A stretch of DNA of 44,475 bases from an uncultured Lachnospiraceae bacterium (lineage in GTDB: Bacteria; Bacillota; Clostridia; Lachnospirales; Lachnospiraceae): assembly GCA_947589095.1 (NCBI GenBank), contig CANQBX010000026.1, positions 1 to 44,475 on the forward strand, given 5' to 3'. The notes beneath the pieces were generated by a model. It was not told the origin of the DNA. It ran no database searches and saw nothing but the letters and a program-made list of their open reading frames with translations. Positions 31,643 through 39,618 of the stretch are shown piece by piece. Both the position numbers and the translations under genes were made by a program. The stretch's first letter is position 1. The number at the start of each line of letters is the position of its first letter.

Positions 31643-32935
31643 ATGATGCTGATGTTTTTTCTTTTTATGTTCTTAAAACCATTTTATCTCCAAGCCTCCG
31701 GCAACATAGGGGCGGCGGATATCTGCCTGATGGGCTGTTTCGCCTCGCTTCTGAGACAAAGACTGCGGGAATTGGTTCGGGGGGGCAGACAGCGTCGTTT
31801 GTGCGGATGGCGCACTTACTGGAAAGAGCGTGGCAGAAGGCTATGGTCCCACAGGGATTTTCCGTTGTATTGCTTTTTAGCAGCGGCTGTAGTACTTAAT
31901 CTGTTCTATGCTTTCCGATTGCGGAATCATGAATTTATAAGGTATTCTGCTTTTTGGCTTTATAATGGTTTTGCCATCTGGACCTGGCGGATCATGGCCG
32001 GTCAGTGCGGGTTTCCGCTTTTCAGAATGGTAAATATCACAGCCAAGATCAATCTTGTTGTTCAGTATATTATCTGGATATCCGATCGAGGCCGGATTTT
32101 TCATGAATATTGGGGAGCTGTCCGGTACATGGGAACCTTTAATGATCCCAACCAGATGGCTTTCTTTTTGTTTATGATGCTTTTGATGATCTGGATGTAC
32201 CGCTGCAAGTACGGCGACCGAAGTTTCTGGATATTCTTTCTGCTGACGCTTCCTGTATTGGCGGATTCCAAATCTACGGGAGTATGGCTCGGTATGACTG
32301 TATGGGGCGTCTTCGGGTTAGCATATGAAGTATATTGTCTGTGGAAGAAAGGCTACATTACGAGGCGCATGTTGGTTGCTGTTGGAGCGTGTCTTCTGCT
32401 GTCCGTTTCAATAGTACTGTATCTGCTCTGGCCGTCAGCGGATTTCGATGTCAGGACAGTTGATTATAACCTGATAAACCGTATCCGTGAAAAGATATGG
32501 AAGGTAACAAATGGCGGTTTTTACAGTCTGTCACTGGATCGTGGCGCAGGCCGGTTGTTTCTGCATCCGCAGTATTTGCTATGTGGAGCAGGTGAGGGTG
32601 GATTTGAGCGATTCTCAGATGCAGGAGCCGTGGATGAACTTCATTCTACCTGGCTGAGTATTTGGTTCTGCTACGGTACGCTTCCGATGGCTTTGATGGT
32701 TTTATGGCTACGAAAAGTGCTGAAGGCCAACACGCCGTGGATGTGGTGTGGGATTCTGTCGCTATTGGCAGAGAGTTTCTTTTTGATCAATTACCGGCAG
32801 CCGGTGTTTTGGATGATCTTGTTGTATGCGGATGTGGCGGTACTGGGAAGCCAAGAACGTGATTGTGAGGACCATAAGGACGCCAGAAAGAGCCGTAAAG
32901 CAGATGAACAGAACCTTCGATCTGCAGCAAAGTGA
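31643..32935 (+). CDS. O-antigen polymerase/ligase-like membrane protein (Wzy/WaaL superfamily)
   Basis: A 430-residue polytopic protein with about ten hydrophobic segments. YMGTFNDPNQMAFFLFM (about 160-176) and ADSKSTGVWLGM are typical of Firmicutes O-antigen polymerase/ligase superfamily proteins. The large loop at about 265-320 (RGAGRLFLHPQYLLCGAGEGG) corresponds to the catalytic extracytoplasmic loop. Wzy members polymerise lipid-linked repeats; WaaL members move finished glycan to an acceptor. No Wzx flippase is in the window, while an ABC exporter is, so a ligase-type role deserves equal weight. ATG 31643 is the likely start but lacks a strong ribosome site. Composition is more GC-rich than the preceding module. 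Confidence 0.77.
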   Translation: MMLMFFLFMFLKPFYLQASGNIGAADICLMGCFASLLRQRLRELVRGGRQRRLCGWRTYWKERGRRLWSHRDFPLYCFLAAAVVLNLFYAFRLRNHEFIRYSAFWLYNGFAIWTWRIMAGQCGFPLFRMVNITAKINLVVQYIIWISDRGRIFHEYWGAVRYMGTFNDPNQMAFFLFMMLLMIWMYRCKYGDRSFWIFFLLTLPVLADSKSTGVWLGMTVWGVFGLAYEVYCLWKKGYITRRMLVAVGACLLLSVSIVLYLLWPSADFDVRTVDYNLINRIREKIWKVTNGGFYSLSLDRGAGRLFLHPQYLLCGAGEGGFERFSDAGAVDELHSTWLSIWFCYGTLPMALMVLWLRKVLKANTPWMWCGILSLLAESFFLINYRQPVFWMILLYADVAVLGSQERDCEDHKDARKSRKADEQNLRSAAK

Positions 32936-32955
32936 CAAAGGAGAAAGAAATAATT

Positions 32956-34281
32956 ATGCGCATCTGGAAGGGGCTGCTGTTCCGGTTCGCCAAAATAATG
33001 AATGTACTGCTGGTCACAGCGCCGTTTGCATATTGCTGGTATGCCTATTACGCGGAAAGACTGTATTCCCCATTTTTCAAACGAGGCAACTGGGCGGTGA
33101 TTGCCTTGTATATGGCGCTTTATATTACTTATGTGAAAGTATATGACGCCTTTGCAGTTTCCACCAGCCGGATCGGGGAACTGGTTTATAGTCAGATTCT
33201 TGCGTTAGGATTTACCGATGCGATTCTTTATGTGATTACTTACTTATTGACAAAGTTCATTCCTAATCCATTGCCGCTATTAACGGCTTTTTTTGGACAG
33301 GCTGTTTTGGCGGTTGCCTGGTCAATAACCGCACATAATGTGTATTTTGCCATATTTCCCCCAATTCGCTCTGCTGTCATTTATGATCGACGTCCAGAAC
33401 TGGAAATGTTGGTTTCGCATTACAGAATGGAGAAGAAGTTTAATGTAATACTGACGCAGGATATCTTCACATGTCTGGCGGATCTTGGTGCGCTGGATGA
33501 GATGGAGGCCGTGTTTCTCGGAGGAATCCACAGCCATGAGCGAAATATTATTTTGAAATATTGTCTTGATAAAAACATTGACGTATATGTGATCCCTCGT
33601 ATTGGCGATACGATTATGAGCGGTGCAAAACGAACCCATATGTTTCATCTTCCGATTCTCCATGTGGGTTGGTTCCATCAGCCGGTGGAGTATCTGTTCG
33701 TAAAACGACTGATGGATATCGTGATCTCCGCTGCTGCGCTGGTGGTTGCTTCGCCGATCATGTTTTTGACGGCGTTTGTGGTTCATATGGAAGATGGTGG
33801 AACTGTGTTTTACCGGCAGGAACGTTTGACAAAGGACGGAAGGATATTTAAACTTCTGAAGTTTCGTTCTATGCGGATGGATGCAGAAAGTAATGGGGAA
33901 GCGGTTTTAAGTGAAGGAGAAAATGACAGTCGGGTGACTAAGGTGGGGCGTATGATCCGCAGGTACCGGATTGACGAACTGCCTCAGTTCCTCATGGTAT
34001 TGAAGGGGGATATGGCGCTGGTGGGGCCCCGACCGGAACGGCCAGAGATTGCAGCACAGTATGAGAAAGCGCTTCCGGAGTTTGCACTGCGATTGAAAGG
34101 GAAGGCAGGTCTGACTGGGTATGCGCAGGTTTACGGGAAATACAATACACAGCCGTATGATAAGCTACAGATGGACCTGATGTATCTGTCGCATCCGAGT
34201 ATTGTGGAGGATCTGCGGATTCTGTTTCTGACGGTAAAGGTATTATTTCAGAAAGAGAGTACAGAAGGGGTACGCAAATGA
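32956..34281 (+). CDS. Initiating undecaprenyl-phosphate sugar phosphotransferase (WbaP-like polyprenol PGT)
   Basis: A 441-residue PGT. The N-terminal part has four or five membrane helices (about 5-125), then a CoA-binding-like Rossmann region (AVIYDRRPELEMLV onward). The C-terminal bacterial-sugar-transferase domain starts at RLMDIVISAAALVVASPIMF and includes FRSMRMDAE, IDELPQFLMVLKGDMALVGP and the closing RPERPEI. It attaches the first sugar-1-phosphate to undecaprenyl phosphate and would start synthesis for this locus. Starts: ATG 32956 with AAAGGAG (32937-32943) upstream; GTG 32932 overlaps the previous stop but lies before that site. Being last rather than first in the locus is unusual but seen in Clostridia. 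Confidence 0.93.
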   Translation: MRIWKGLLFRFAKIMNVLLVTAPFAYCWYAYYAERLYSPFFKRGNWAVIALYMALYITYVKVYDAFAVSTSRIGELVYSQILALGFTDAILYVITYLLTKFIPNPLPLLTAFFGQAVLAVAWSITAHNVYFAIFPPIRSAVIYDRRPELEMLVSHYRMEKKFNVILTQDIFTCLADLGALDEMEAVFLGGIHSHERNIILKYCLDKNIDVYVIPRIGDTIMSGAKRTHMFHLPILHVGWFHQPVEYLFVKRLMDIVISAAALVVASPIMFLTAFVVHMEDGGTVFYRQERLTKDGRIFKLLKFRSMRMDAESNGEAVLSEGENDSRVTKVGRMIRRYRIDELPQFLMVLKGDMALVGPRPERPEIAAQYEKALPEFALRLKGKAGLTGYAQVYGKYNTQPYDKLQMDLMYLSHPSIVEDLRILFLTVKVLFQKESTEGVRK

Positions 34282-34369
34282 TTTGCAATATGATAGATGG
34301 TTGATGCAAAAACAGTACAAGGAGAAATTGTAAGGCAGAAGCGTGGAACTATATTTATCTATAAGCATT

Positions 34370-34505
34370 ATGATTTCGCAAGATTTGGGGACGCCGCCTG
34401 AATGGGCGGCTGTTGTTGATTGTGTCTCTATACAAATCGTTCGACGAGTATTCATAAAAGGTGGTGACGCTGATGTCCCGCAAGGATAGACCAAATAATA
34501 TTTAA
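34370..34505 (+). pseudogene. Two tiny overlapping ORFs, probably remnants of a mobile-element gene pair
   Basis: In the 254-bp gap, a 39-codon ORF (34370-34489, MISQDLGTPPEWAAVVD...) is overlapped by a 10-codon ORF (34473-34505, MSRKDRPNNI). The second has a good ribosome site (AAAGGTGG, 34457-34464). The pair resembles the 5' end of a small gene followed by a serine-recombinase-type gene, cut off at once; this link is from memory and weak. A GC-rich hairpin (GCCGCC/GGCGGC, 34393-34410) lies inside the first ORF and could act as a weak terminator for the polysaccharide transcript. Confidence 0.25.
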
Positions 34506-34535
34506 GATAATTAGAGTCATTTTGGAGGAATAAGA

Positions 34536-35966
34536 GTGACAGATAATAATCTACACAAGAACCTGGTGCATACTTCAGCAAAAAAAGAAAATAAAATCTG
34601 CAAAGTGGATGATGTGACATGTAAAGAACAATATTCAGTATGTCTGGCTGTTGTGATTATAGTGTTTATATTGCTTACATTATATTGTTCGCCATTTCGT
34701 GGAGCGATTGAAAATCTGTTTAAATGTGGTGTAGGGCGACTTGGAGTGAATGATCAGCTTGTGCATTGTCATTTAATAGACTTCGCGAAATATTGGGGTG
34801 AGTTGATATGGGCTTTGACAGCATCAGATGCAGCTTTTATCATTTTCTATTATGGCGCTCTGAATCAAACGAATTATGGGATTTCCTATAGGACAATTAC
34901 AGCATATGTTTTTGGCTCATATTTCATTCCGATCCTTTTGGTGGGAATGTTTTTTATGTCAGTTTTGACCGTTATTATGCTCATTTTTAGGATGTACTCA
35001 CAATTTTATCTACTGTCTTTTGGAACACTGATTTCCCAGATTATGATTGTTTTCTGTTGTATCAGCGTTACGTCGCGAACGATATGTCAGAAAGCGGTTT
35101 TGAAAGCTGAAATAGATCAGTATACTGCAATGCGAAAGCAGATAGCCGAGAAGTGTATTCAGACAGGGCAAGTTGTACTCTGGTATGGGGATTTAGAATT
35201 GCTGGAAAGGAATCGCCGCTATCATACAGAAAGTATTATGAATGGTAATGAAACAATACTTGAAAAGACGGCTTTTGTAGAAAAAATATTGGATATACCT
35301 TTTACTAATAGAAACAACACTTTTTCTGAGATTGACTATTATGCGATTAAATTATATATTGGAAAAAATCTTCAACTTGTATTTTCTCCACGTAATAATT
35401 TAATAAGGGATACAGAACGTCAGGCGGCATTGTCAATGATATATAATGTCACGGTTGATAGAATCAACGAATGTTCCAATAAAAAAACAGATGAGGAGGA
35501 ACGAAAAGCGAGCATCGAATTGTTCCTTTTTCTTGGTTGCGTATTCCGGCTTTGGGTCTCTGATGATAGCTTGAAAGAGCGCTGGATTGCTATAGACTAT
35601 ATTATAAACAACCTTCTTCTGCACCAAACCCAGATGCGTTATATGAGTTTGGCGCTCCTTCTGCTGATCATGGATATTATGATGCAGGCAGGGCAAACAG
35701 ATTGGGGCAAGGAGGATTTAGGATGCATTGCTGACAAGGAACTATTAGAAAAGATATTGTGTTTGGAAAAGGGGGAGAAAGAAGAACTTTGTACGGTTTT
35801 GTATGTTTTGTTTTCGGGTTACACAGATATTATAGAAAAAGAAAAGATATACAGAATTGTGTCTCAGCTGGGCAGAACTGATTCACATTCCAGGACTGCC
35901 TGTATTATGACTTATTTGATGAGAACAGATGAGGAGAGAAGACATGGTACGTATATTTCAATTTAA
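34536..35966 (+). CDS. Membrane protein of unknown function, first gene of a three-gene operon
   Basis: A 476-residue protein I do not recognise. Four hydrophobic segments lie at about 34-52, 91-107, 124-150 and 157-178. They are followed by a soluble, mainly helical region of about 295 residues with many charged residues and no clear catalytic motif. Start GTG 34536 is supported by GGAGGA (34524-34529). The gene overlaps the next by 23 bp, which in turn overlaps the third by 8 bp, so the three products are probably made together. The topology suggests a membrane sensor or anchor with a cytoplasmic domain. A link to polysaccharide genes is not indicated. Confidence 0.72.
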   Translation: MTDNNLHKNLVHTSAKKENKICKVDDVTCKEQYSVCLAVVIIVFILLTLYCSPFRGAIENLFKCGVGRLGVNDQLVHCHLIDFAKYWGELIWALTASDAAFIIFYYGALNQTNYGISYRTITAYVFGSYFIPILLVGMFFMSVLTVIMLIFRMYSQFYLLSFGTLISQIMIVFCCISVTSRTICQKAVLKAEIDQYTAMRKQIAEKCIQTGQVVLWYGDLELLERNRRYHTESIMNGNETILEKTAFVEKILDIPFTNRNNTFSEIDYYAIKLYIGKNLQLVFSPRNNLIRDTERQAALSMIYNVTVDRINECSNKKTDEEERKASIELFLFLGCVFRLWVSDDSLKERWIAIDYIINNLLLHQTQMRYMSLALLLLIMDIMMQAGQTDWGKEDLGCIADKELLEKILCLEKGEKEELCTVLYVLFSGYTDIIEKEKIYRIVSQLGRTDSHSRTACIMTYLMRTDEERRHGTYISI

Positions 35967-36879
35967 GAATAACTATTTTAGTAAAGAAAAATACGCTATA
36001 ACTGCAGAGTACAATGCTATCGGATATTTTGACGGCTTGGATATGAGGAGGGTTGAGCCGGGAAGTGAAAAAGAACAGCGTATTATGAGCGATCCCTATT
36101 ATACGTTGGCTGAGAAAGATGAAAAGGCGTTTAACGAAAATTGTGATTATTTCAATTTGTTGGGAATAAGCATGAGCGACGATGACAATGGATTCTGGAC
36201 TGACCAGACAATGCCACTGTATTTTATTTCTTTTGTCCGCTTCCAAAAAAGATTAAACAATCTCTCTGCTTTGGTTCAAAATATGATGTCAGAAGTGAAG
36301 TCAGAGATAAAACAGAACACAGCAGGTTCGCTGGGACAGAATACGGACGAGAAGAATATTTCACAACCGGATGCTGAGATGATTGGCTATTATACGTTTG
36401 ACAGCAGCGACCTGATCATCTGTCTGAAAACCAATAGCTACCATTTAGGTGATGGAGCTATCTCGAGTTATCCGGAATATGTCAAAAAATATTGCCCAAC
36501 GGCCAGTCTGGAAAAGAGTTTCAGTGTATGTGTGATTAAACAGGATGAACTGGATTCTTTTAATGCTTTAGATTATATGATAGATGAAAAGGTTTCATGC
36601 CTTTTGAGATGTATGGTTTGTGATCGTACTAAAGAGGAGAAATATAGAAATAATCTGAAAAGCGAGTTATCGTCTGCTTATGAAGCGATAAGCGCCTACG
36701 ATGTTCTTGGCAGTGATGATATTGTGCTTTTTGTAAAGAATGTAAGTATAAAGAAATGGATGAGGCTTTATGGCAAGGATGGATTGCTGACTCATTCTAA
36801 CAGTTATTATAAAGAAGCATTTTTTAATGTTGCAACGGAGATATTAGTACCAAGAAAGGAGGATGCTTCCGATGTGTGA
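35944..36879 (+). CDS. Protein of unknown function, middle gene of the three-gene operon
   Basis: A 311-residue soluble protein, not recognised. The start YAITAEYNAIGYFDGLDM and the pair of similar strand motifs SSDLIICLKTNSY (about 155-167) and GSDDIVLFVKNVS (about 259-271) suggest two alpha/beta (ferredoxin-like) repeats. FNLLGISMSDDDNGFW (about 63-78) is another likely conserved patch. Those features recall nucleotidyl-cyclase-like or regulatory folds, but no catalytic residues can be assigned. ATG 35944 has GAGGAGAG just upstream; the in-frame ATG at 35929 does not. It lies between a membrane protein and a metallopeptidase. Confidence 0.68.
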   Translation: MVRIFQFKNNYFSKEKYAITAEYNAIGYFDGLDMRRVEPGSEKEQRIMSDPYYTLAEKDEKAFNENCDYFNLLGISMSDDDNGFWTDQTMPLYFISFVRFQKRLNNLSALVQNMMSEVKSEIKQNTAGSLGQNTDEKNISQPDAEMIGYYTFDSSDLIICLKTNSYHLGDGAISSYPEYVKKYCPTASLEKSFSVCVIKQDELDSFNALDYMIDEKVSCLLRCMVCDRTKEEKYRNNLKSELSSAYEAISAYDVLGSDDIVLFVKNVSIKKWMRLYGKDGLLTHSNSYYKEAFFNVATEILVPRKEDASDV

Positions 36880-38506
36880 GAACGGAACCTTCAATCAAGA
36901 TGTAAAATGTCTTAAAAAACTTCAGTCTGACTGTCAGATTCGAAAGGAGCCGGTTCTTGAATATTATTGTGACTGTATGCTGAAAATAAGGAGAGCCTAT
37001 TATAAGGCAGAGCAAACAGATCTTCTTTTTTATATAAAGCAAATCATGAGTGCAGCGTTTCCCCTTGTGGTTAAGTACTTTGTACTTTGCGTTGATGAAT
37101 ATCATAAGGAGACAGATTTTTGCCAGCGTGCTAGGATTCTCCGGGATATCGAGGAATCTGTAGTAAAATTTGATGAAATGTTTGATTCCATTATACATGC
37201 AACCAATAGTGTGGATCGGATATTGTTCCAAACGGCACCGATCGCAACGGCAACGCACATCGCAGCCCCTAAACTTTGTGCGTATTATTCCAAGATGATG
37301 AATCAACTGACCTCGTTGCTAATGAAAACAAGTTCGGATGATCTGAAATATGGCTTCTGCGTATATCCGACATTGAACAGTGGAGCCGAAACAAAGATTC
37401 TATTTTCTACTGTGGAAAGAACAGGAAAAGTGGCGATTATATGGATACCGGCGTATAAAATAGCTGATATTAAAAAAATACGAGTATATCTATTTCATGA
37501 ACTGTTCCATGTAATTCCGGGAGAGGATTTACGACGCAGAAAGGATCGTGCCGAAGTGTTCCTCAAACTGCTCATGTATAATGTTCGAGAACACATTTTT
37601 TTGGATTGCGATTTTTCTTTTTTGAGTATAACCAAGAATAGTTGTATCAGTCAAGAGGATTGGGACAATCAGATAACTGAAGTAAAAGAGATAATTACTC
37701 AGAAACTTTTTAAAGATACTGTAGACAGGGTTAATAAGGCGATTGATAAAAATGATCCAAGAGCTTATTATAGTACCAATATTAAAAACGTGTATTTAGA
37801 CGTTTTTTGCCAGGATTTCACAAAATTGCTTTACAATGGAACTCAGAGTCTGTTTGAGGAGCTTTTAGGACACTGCTCGGTTGCCGGATTATGTTATAGT
37901 GATTACGAGCGGGTTTATCAGGGTATCGAAAGACTGTGCCAGTGTATTAACAAGAATATCTATGAGCTTATTGCGGCTGATATTATTTATGAAAGCTGCA
38001 ATTTCTATATGGACATTTTCCGTGAAACATTTGCTGACCTAATGATGATAAGCACGTTACATTTGAGTAGAGCGGAATATTTGGATGCTTTGAAATATAT
38101 AGATCAAGAACACCTTTATGGAGAACTATTTACGGTAGTACGGATGTTTTTGGTGTCACGCGTTATGAAAGAAAGGTCAAATGAATGTAAGATGGAGGGC
38201 TGGGAAACACCAGACAACTGGGAAGACTATATCAATAACCTCAAGGATGAAAAAGAGCTAAGCAGCGAACAGAAAGAATTAATCCAAACGCTTTCAGCAG
38301 ATAATCAAGAGGATTGCGATATCGGAGTAACCCAGGTAATTATGGACCAGTATATAGATTCTCTTAGGAAGTGTGTGATTGAATATGAGAGCATAAAAAA
38401 GATGCTTGGGGAAAAATATACGGCATATTCGGAGGTGTTTTTGTGTGATGATGAGAATGAGATTATTCAAGGTATATGTTGTAGAAAATGGGATATAGAA
38501 GAGTAA
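36872..38506 (+). CDS. Predicted zinc metallopeptidase (HExxH) of unknown family
   Basis: A 544-residue cytoplasmic protein. H209-E-L-F-H213 in VYLFHELFHVIPGE is a zinc-peptidase HExxH motif, and FRETFADLMM (E385, D389) offers a gluzincin-like third ligand far downstream. No signal peptide or membrane segment is seen. The rest is helical and I do not recognise a named family. ATG 36872 is preferred to 36863 because AAAGGAGG ends at 36862. Translation is coupled to the previous gene by an 8-bp overlap. A protease joined with a membrane protein and a regulator-like protein recalls stress or defence modules in which a peptidase cleaves a partner; this is inference. Confidence 0.7.
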   Translation: MCENGTFNQDVKCLKKLQSDCQIRKEPVLEYYCDCMLKIRRAYYKAEQTDLLFYIKQIMSAAFPLVVKYFVLCVDEYHKETDFCQRARILRDIEESVVKFDEMFDSIIHATNSVDRILFQTAPIATATHIAAPKLCAYYSKMMNQLTSLLMKTSSDDLKYGFCVYPTLNSGAETKILFSTVERTGKVAIIWIPAYKIADIKKIRVYLFHELFHVIPGEDLRRRKDRAEVFLKLLMYNVREHIFLDCDFSFLSITKNSCISQEDWDNQITEVKEIITQKLFKDTVDRVNKAIDKNDPRAYYSTNIKNVYLDVFCQDFTKLLYNGTQSLFEELLGHCSVAGLCYSDYERVYQGIERLCQCINKNIYELIAADIIYESCNFYMDIFRETFADLMMISTLHLSRAEYLDALKYIDQEHLYGELFTVVRMFLVSRVMKERSNECKMEGWETPDNWEDYINNLKDEKELSSEQKELIQTLSADNQEDCDIGVTQVIMDQYIDSLRKCVIEYESIKKMLGEKYTAYSEVFLCDDENEIIQGICCRKWDIEE

Positions 38507-38575
38507 GAACATACGAGAAGTTCATAAAAATGCACAAAATGGCGTAAAATGGAAATTTAAAAAATTTGAAAATTG

Positions 38576-38604
38576 TTGACAAAACGAAGAAATGTTGATA
38601 AAAT
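38576..38604 (+). promoter_or_regulatory. Strong sigma-A promoter
   Basis: TTGACA (38576-38581), 17-bp spacer, TAAAAT (38599-38604), in an AT-rich setting. Five of six bases match at -10 and all six at -35. It is the best promoter in the window. Transcription would start near 38611, just before the 67-residue gene. Confidence 0.78.
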
Positions 38605-38651
38605 ATTATGTGATGTTTTATCTTCAAAACGAAAAGGAGAATGTGGTACGT

Positions 38652-38855
38652 ATGGAAACAATGGCATTTAACTTAGATCACATGGTCAATACTCGGTTAG
38701 GGAATCCAATGTATAAGCCATTTATAAGAAAAAAGAGATTTGCTACAGAGCCTGAAGGGAAATTCAGGGATAGTGTAAGGGCCTCCGAGTATAGTGCGAA
38801 ATATATGGGAAAAGGCACACATTCTGCTTTTATAGACAACATCAGATTAGATTGA
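38652..38855 (+). CDS. Small basic protein of 67 residues, unknown function
   Basis: METMAFNLDHMVNTRLGNPM begins this small protein, which is rich in Arg, Lys, Phe and Tyr, has no membrane segment and matches no family I know. The frame is open to 38592, but that lies upstream of the predicted transcription start. ATG 38652 follows AAGGAG (38634-38639) at 12 bases; GTG 38643 is another option. The gene has its own consensus promoter and a strong terminator-like hairpin directly after the stop, so it should be transcribed alone and possibly at a high level. It may be a regulator, a peptide precursor or part of the neighbouring three-gene system. Confidence 0.55.
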   Translation: METMAFNLDHMVNTRLGNPMYKPFIRKKRFATEPEGKFRDSVRASEYSAKYMGKGTHSAFIDNIRLD

Positions 38856-38863
38856 TTAAAGAG

Positions 38864-38908
38864 AAAAAGCTGCTGGTTCTTGTGAAAGGGTAAGAAGTAG
38901 CGGCTTTT
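38864..38908 (+). terminator. Terminator hairpin after the small gene
   Basis: AAAAGCTGCT (38865-38874) pairs with AGCGGCTTTT (38899-38908) over 10 bp including one G-U. It is extended by TTCTT/AAGAA around a 10-nt loop. The 3' T residues belong to the stem. It starts 9 bases after the stop codon. Confidence 0.65.
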
Positions 38909-39392
38909 GCATTTCTGGGGGAGTGGCAATCTGACCAGAAGAATGAGTAAAAATAAGGGATTACCGCTGAAAATGATTTGAGGAGGACTATCGCCAAAGT
39001 GTGTGCTGTATAGACGGGGGACACATCGTGGGAATGAACCATACCGGCAGACAAGGCGGCTTCTTCTCAAGTTGGTGACAGGTATTGGGGAAATCATGTA
39101 AGAGCGATGTATTGAAGTGATCTGCTACAATGAAAACATAAAAGTAGCATATCATATGATGAAAGAAGGCCACTTTTCGGGCTGGATGTTAGGTGTAGCA
39201 TGGTCAGGGGTACAATTCAGGAGAGGATCGTAAGGATCCTTTTTTTGATGGGATTTTTGTCGTTTCCCCCTTTTATGCGGCTGATAAGGTTGGAGTTATG
39301 GTGATGGACAAATCACTGACGGCCCCCTACAATGGTGACGCATCCTCATTTATCGGGAGGAAGGAAGCTCCATCATCCGGCAGGTCATCTAT
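38909..39392. other. Intergenic region between small gene and IS remnant
   Basis: No intact gene is seen. The plus strand has broken open stretches around 38980-39170 that could be decayed coding sequence, but no family is recognisable. A hairpin-plus-T-run terminator is at 39224-39246. The remainder up to 39392 is GC-richer sequence that probably belongs to the downstream end of the decayed IS. Confidence 0.5.
39224..39246 (+). terminator. Rho-independent terminator
   Basis: AGGATC (39224-39229) and GATCCT (39235-39240) form a 6-bp stem with a 5-nt loop, followed by a run of six further T. The gene it once served is not evident. Confidence 0.65.
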
Positions 39393-39618
39393 TCAGTCGA
39401 TATAACCCCTCAGGTGAATTTCCCGTTTCTCAGGGGCCATGCCTCTGGTGGCGGCCCGGATCTGGCGGTCCATGCGGTAAACATCGAGGGAATCGCTGAC
39501 CGGATGGTGCCCGGCGATACAGATATAGCGGGAGCCGGATCTGCTCGAACGCGTCATAATTGAAGCAGTAGTCCTCCGGATACAGGTCATGAACAGAAAA
39601 GCTTTTCCTCCCGGCCAT
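39393..39618 (-). pseudogene. Frameshifted small ORF downstream of the ISL3-like transposase
   Basis: On the minus strand an ATG (39616-39618) overlaps the transposase stop as TAATG. The frame reads MAGRKSFSVHDLYPEDYCFN and continues to about residue 40; the downstream part (SDSLDVYRMDRQIRAATRG...) is in another frame and ends at 39393. It looks like the second gene of the IS, broken by a frameshift. Product family not recognised. Confidence 0.4.

Noticed and set aside
31624-31899. Plus-strand ORF of 91 codons overlapping the start of the Wzy/ligase-like gene
   Set aside because: It ends inside the membrane-protein gene, whose hydrophobic pattern and family motifs continue in the other frame.
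38980-39170. Possible decayed coding sequence upstream of the terminator at 39224
   Set aside because: Translations in all frames are broken and match no family I can name.
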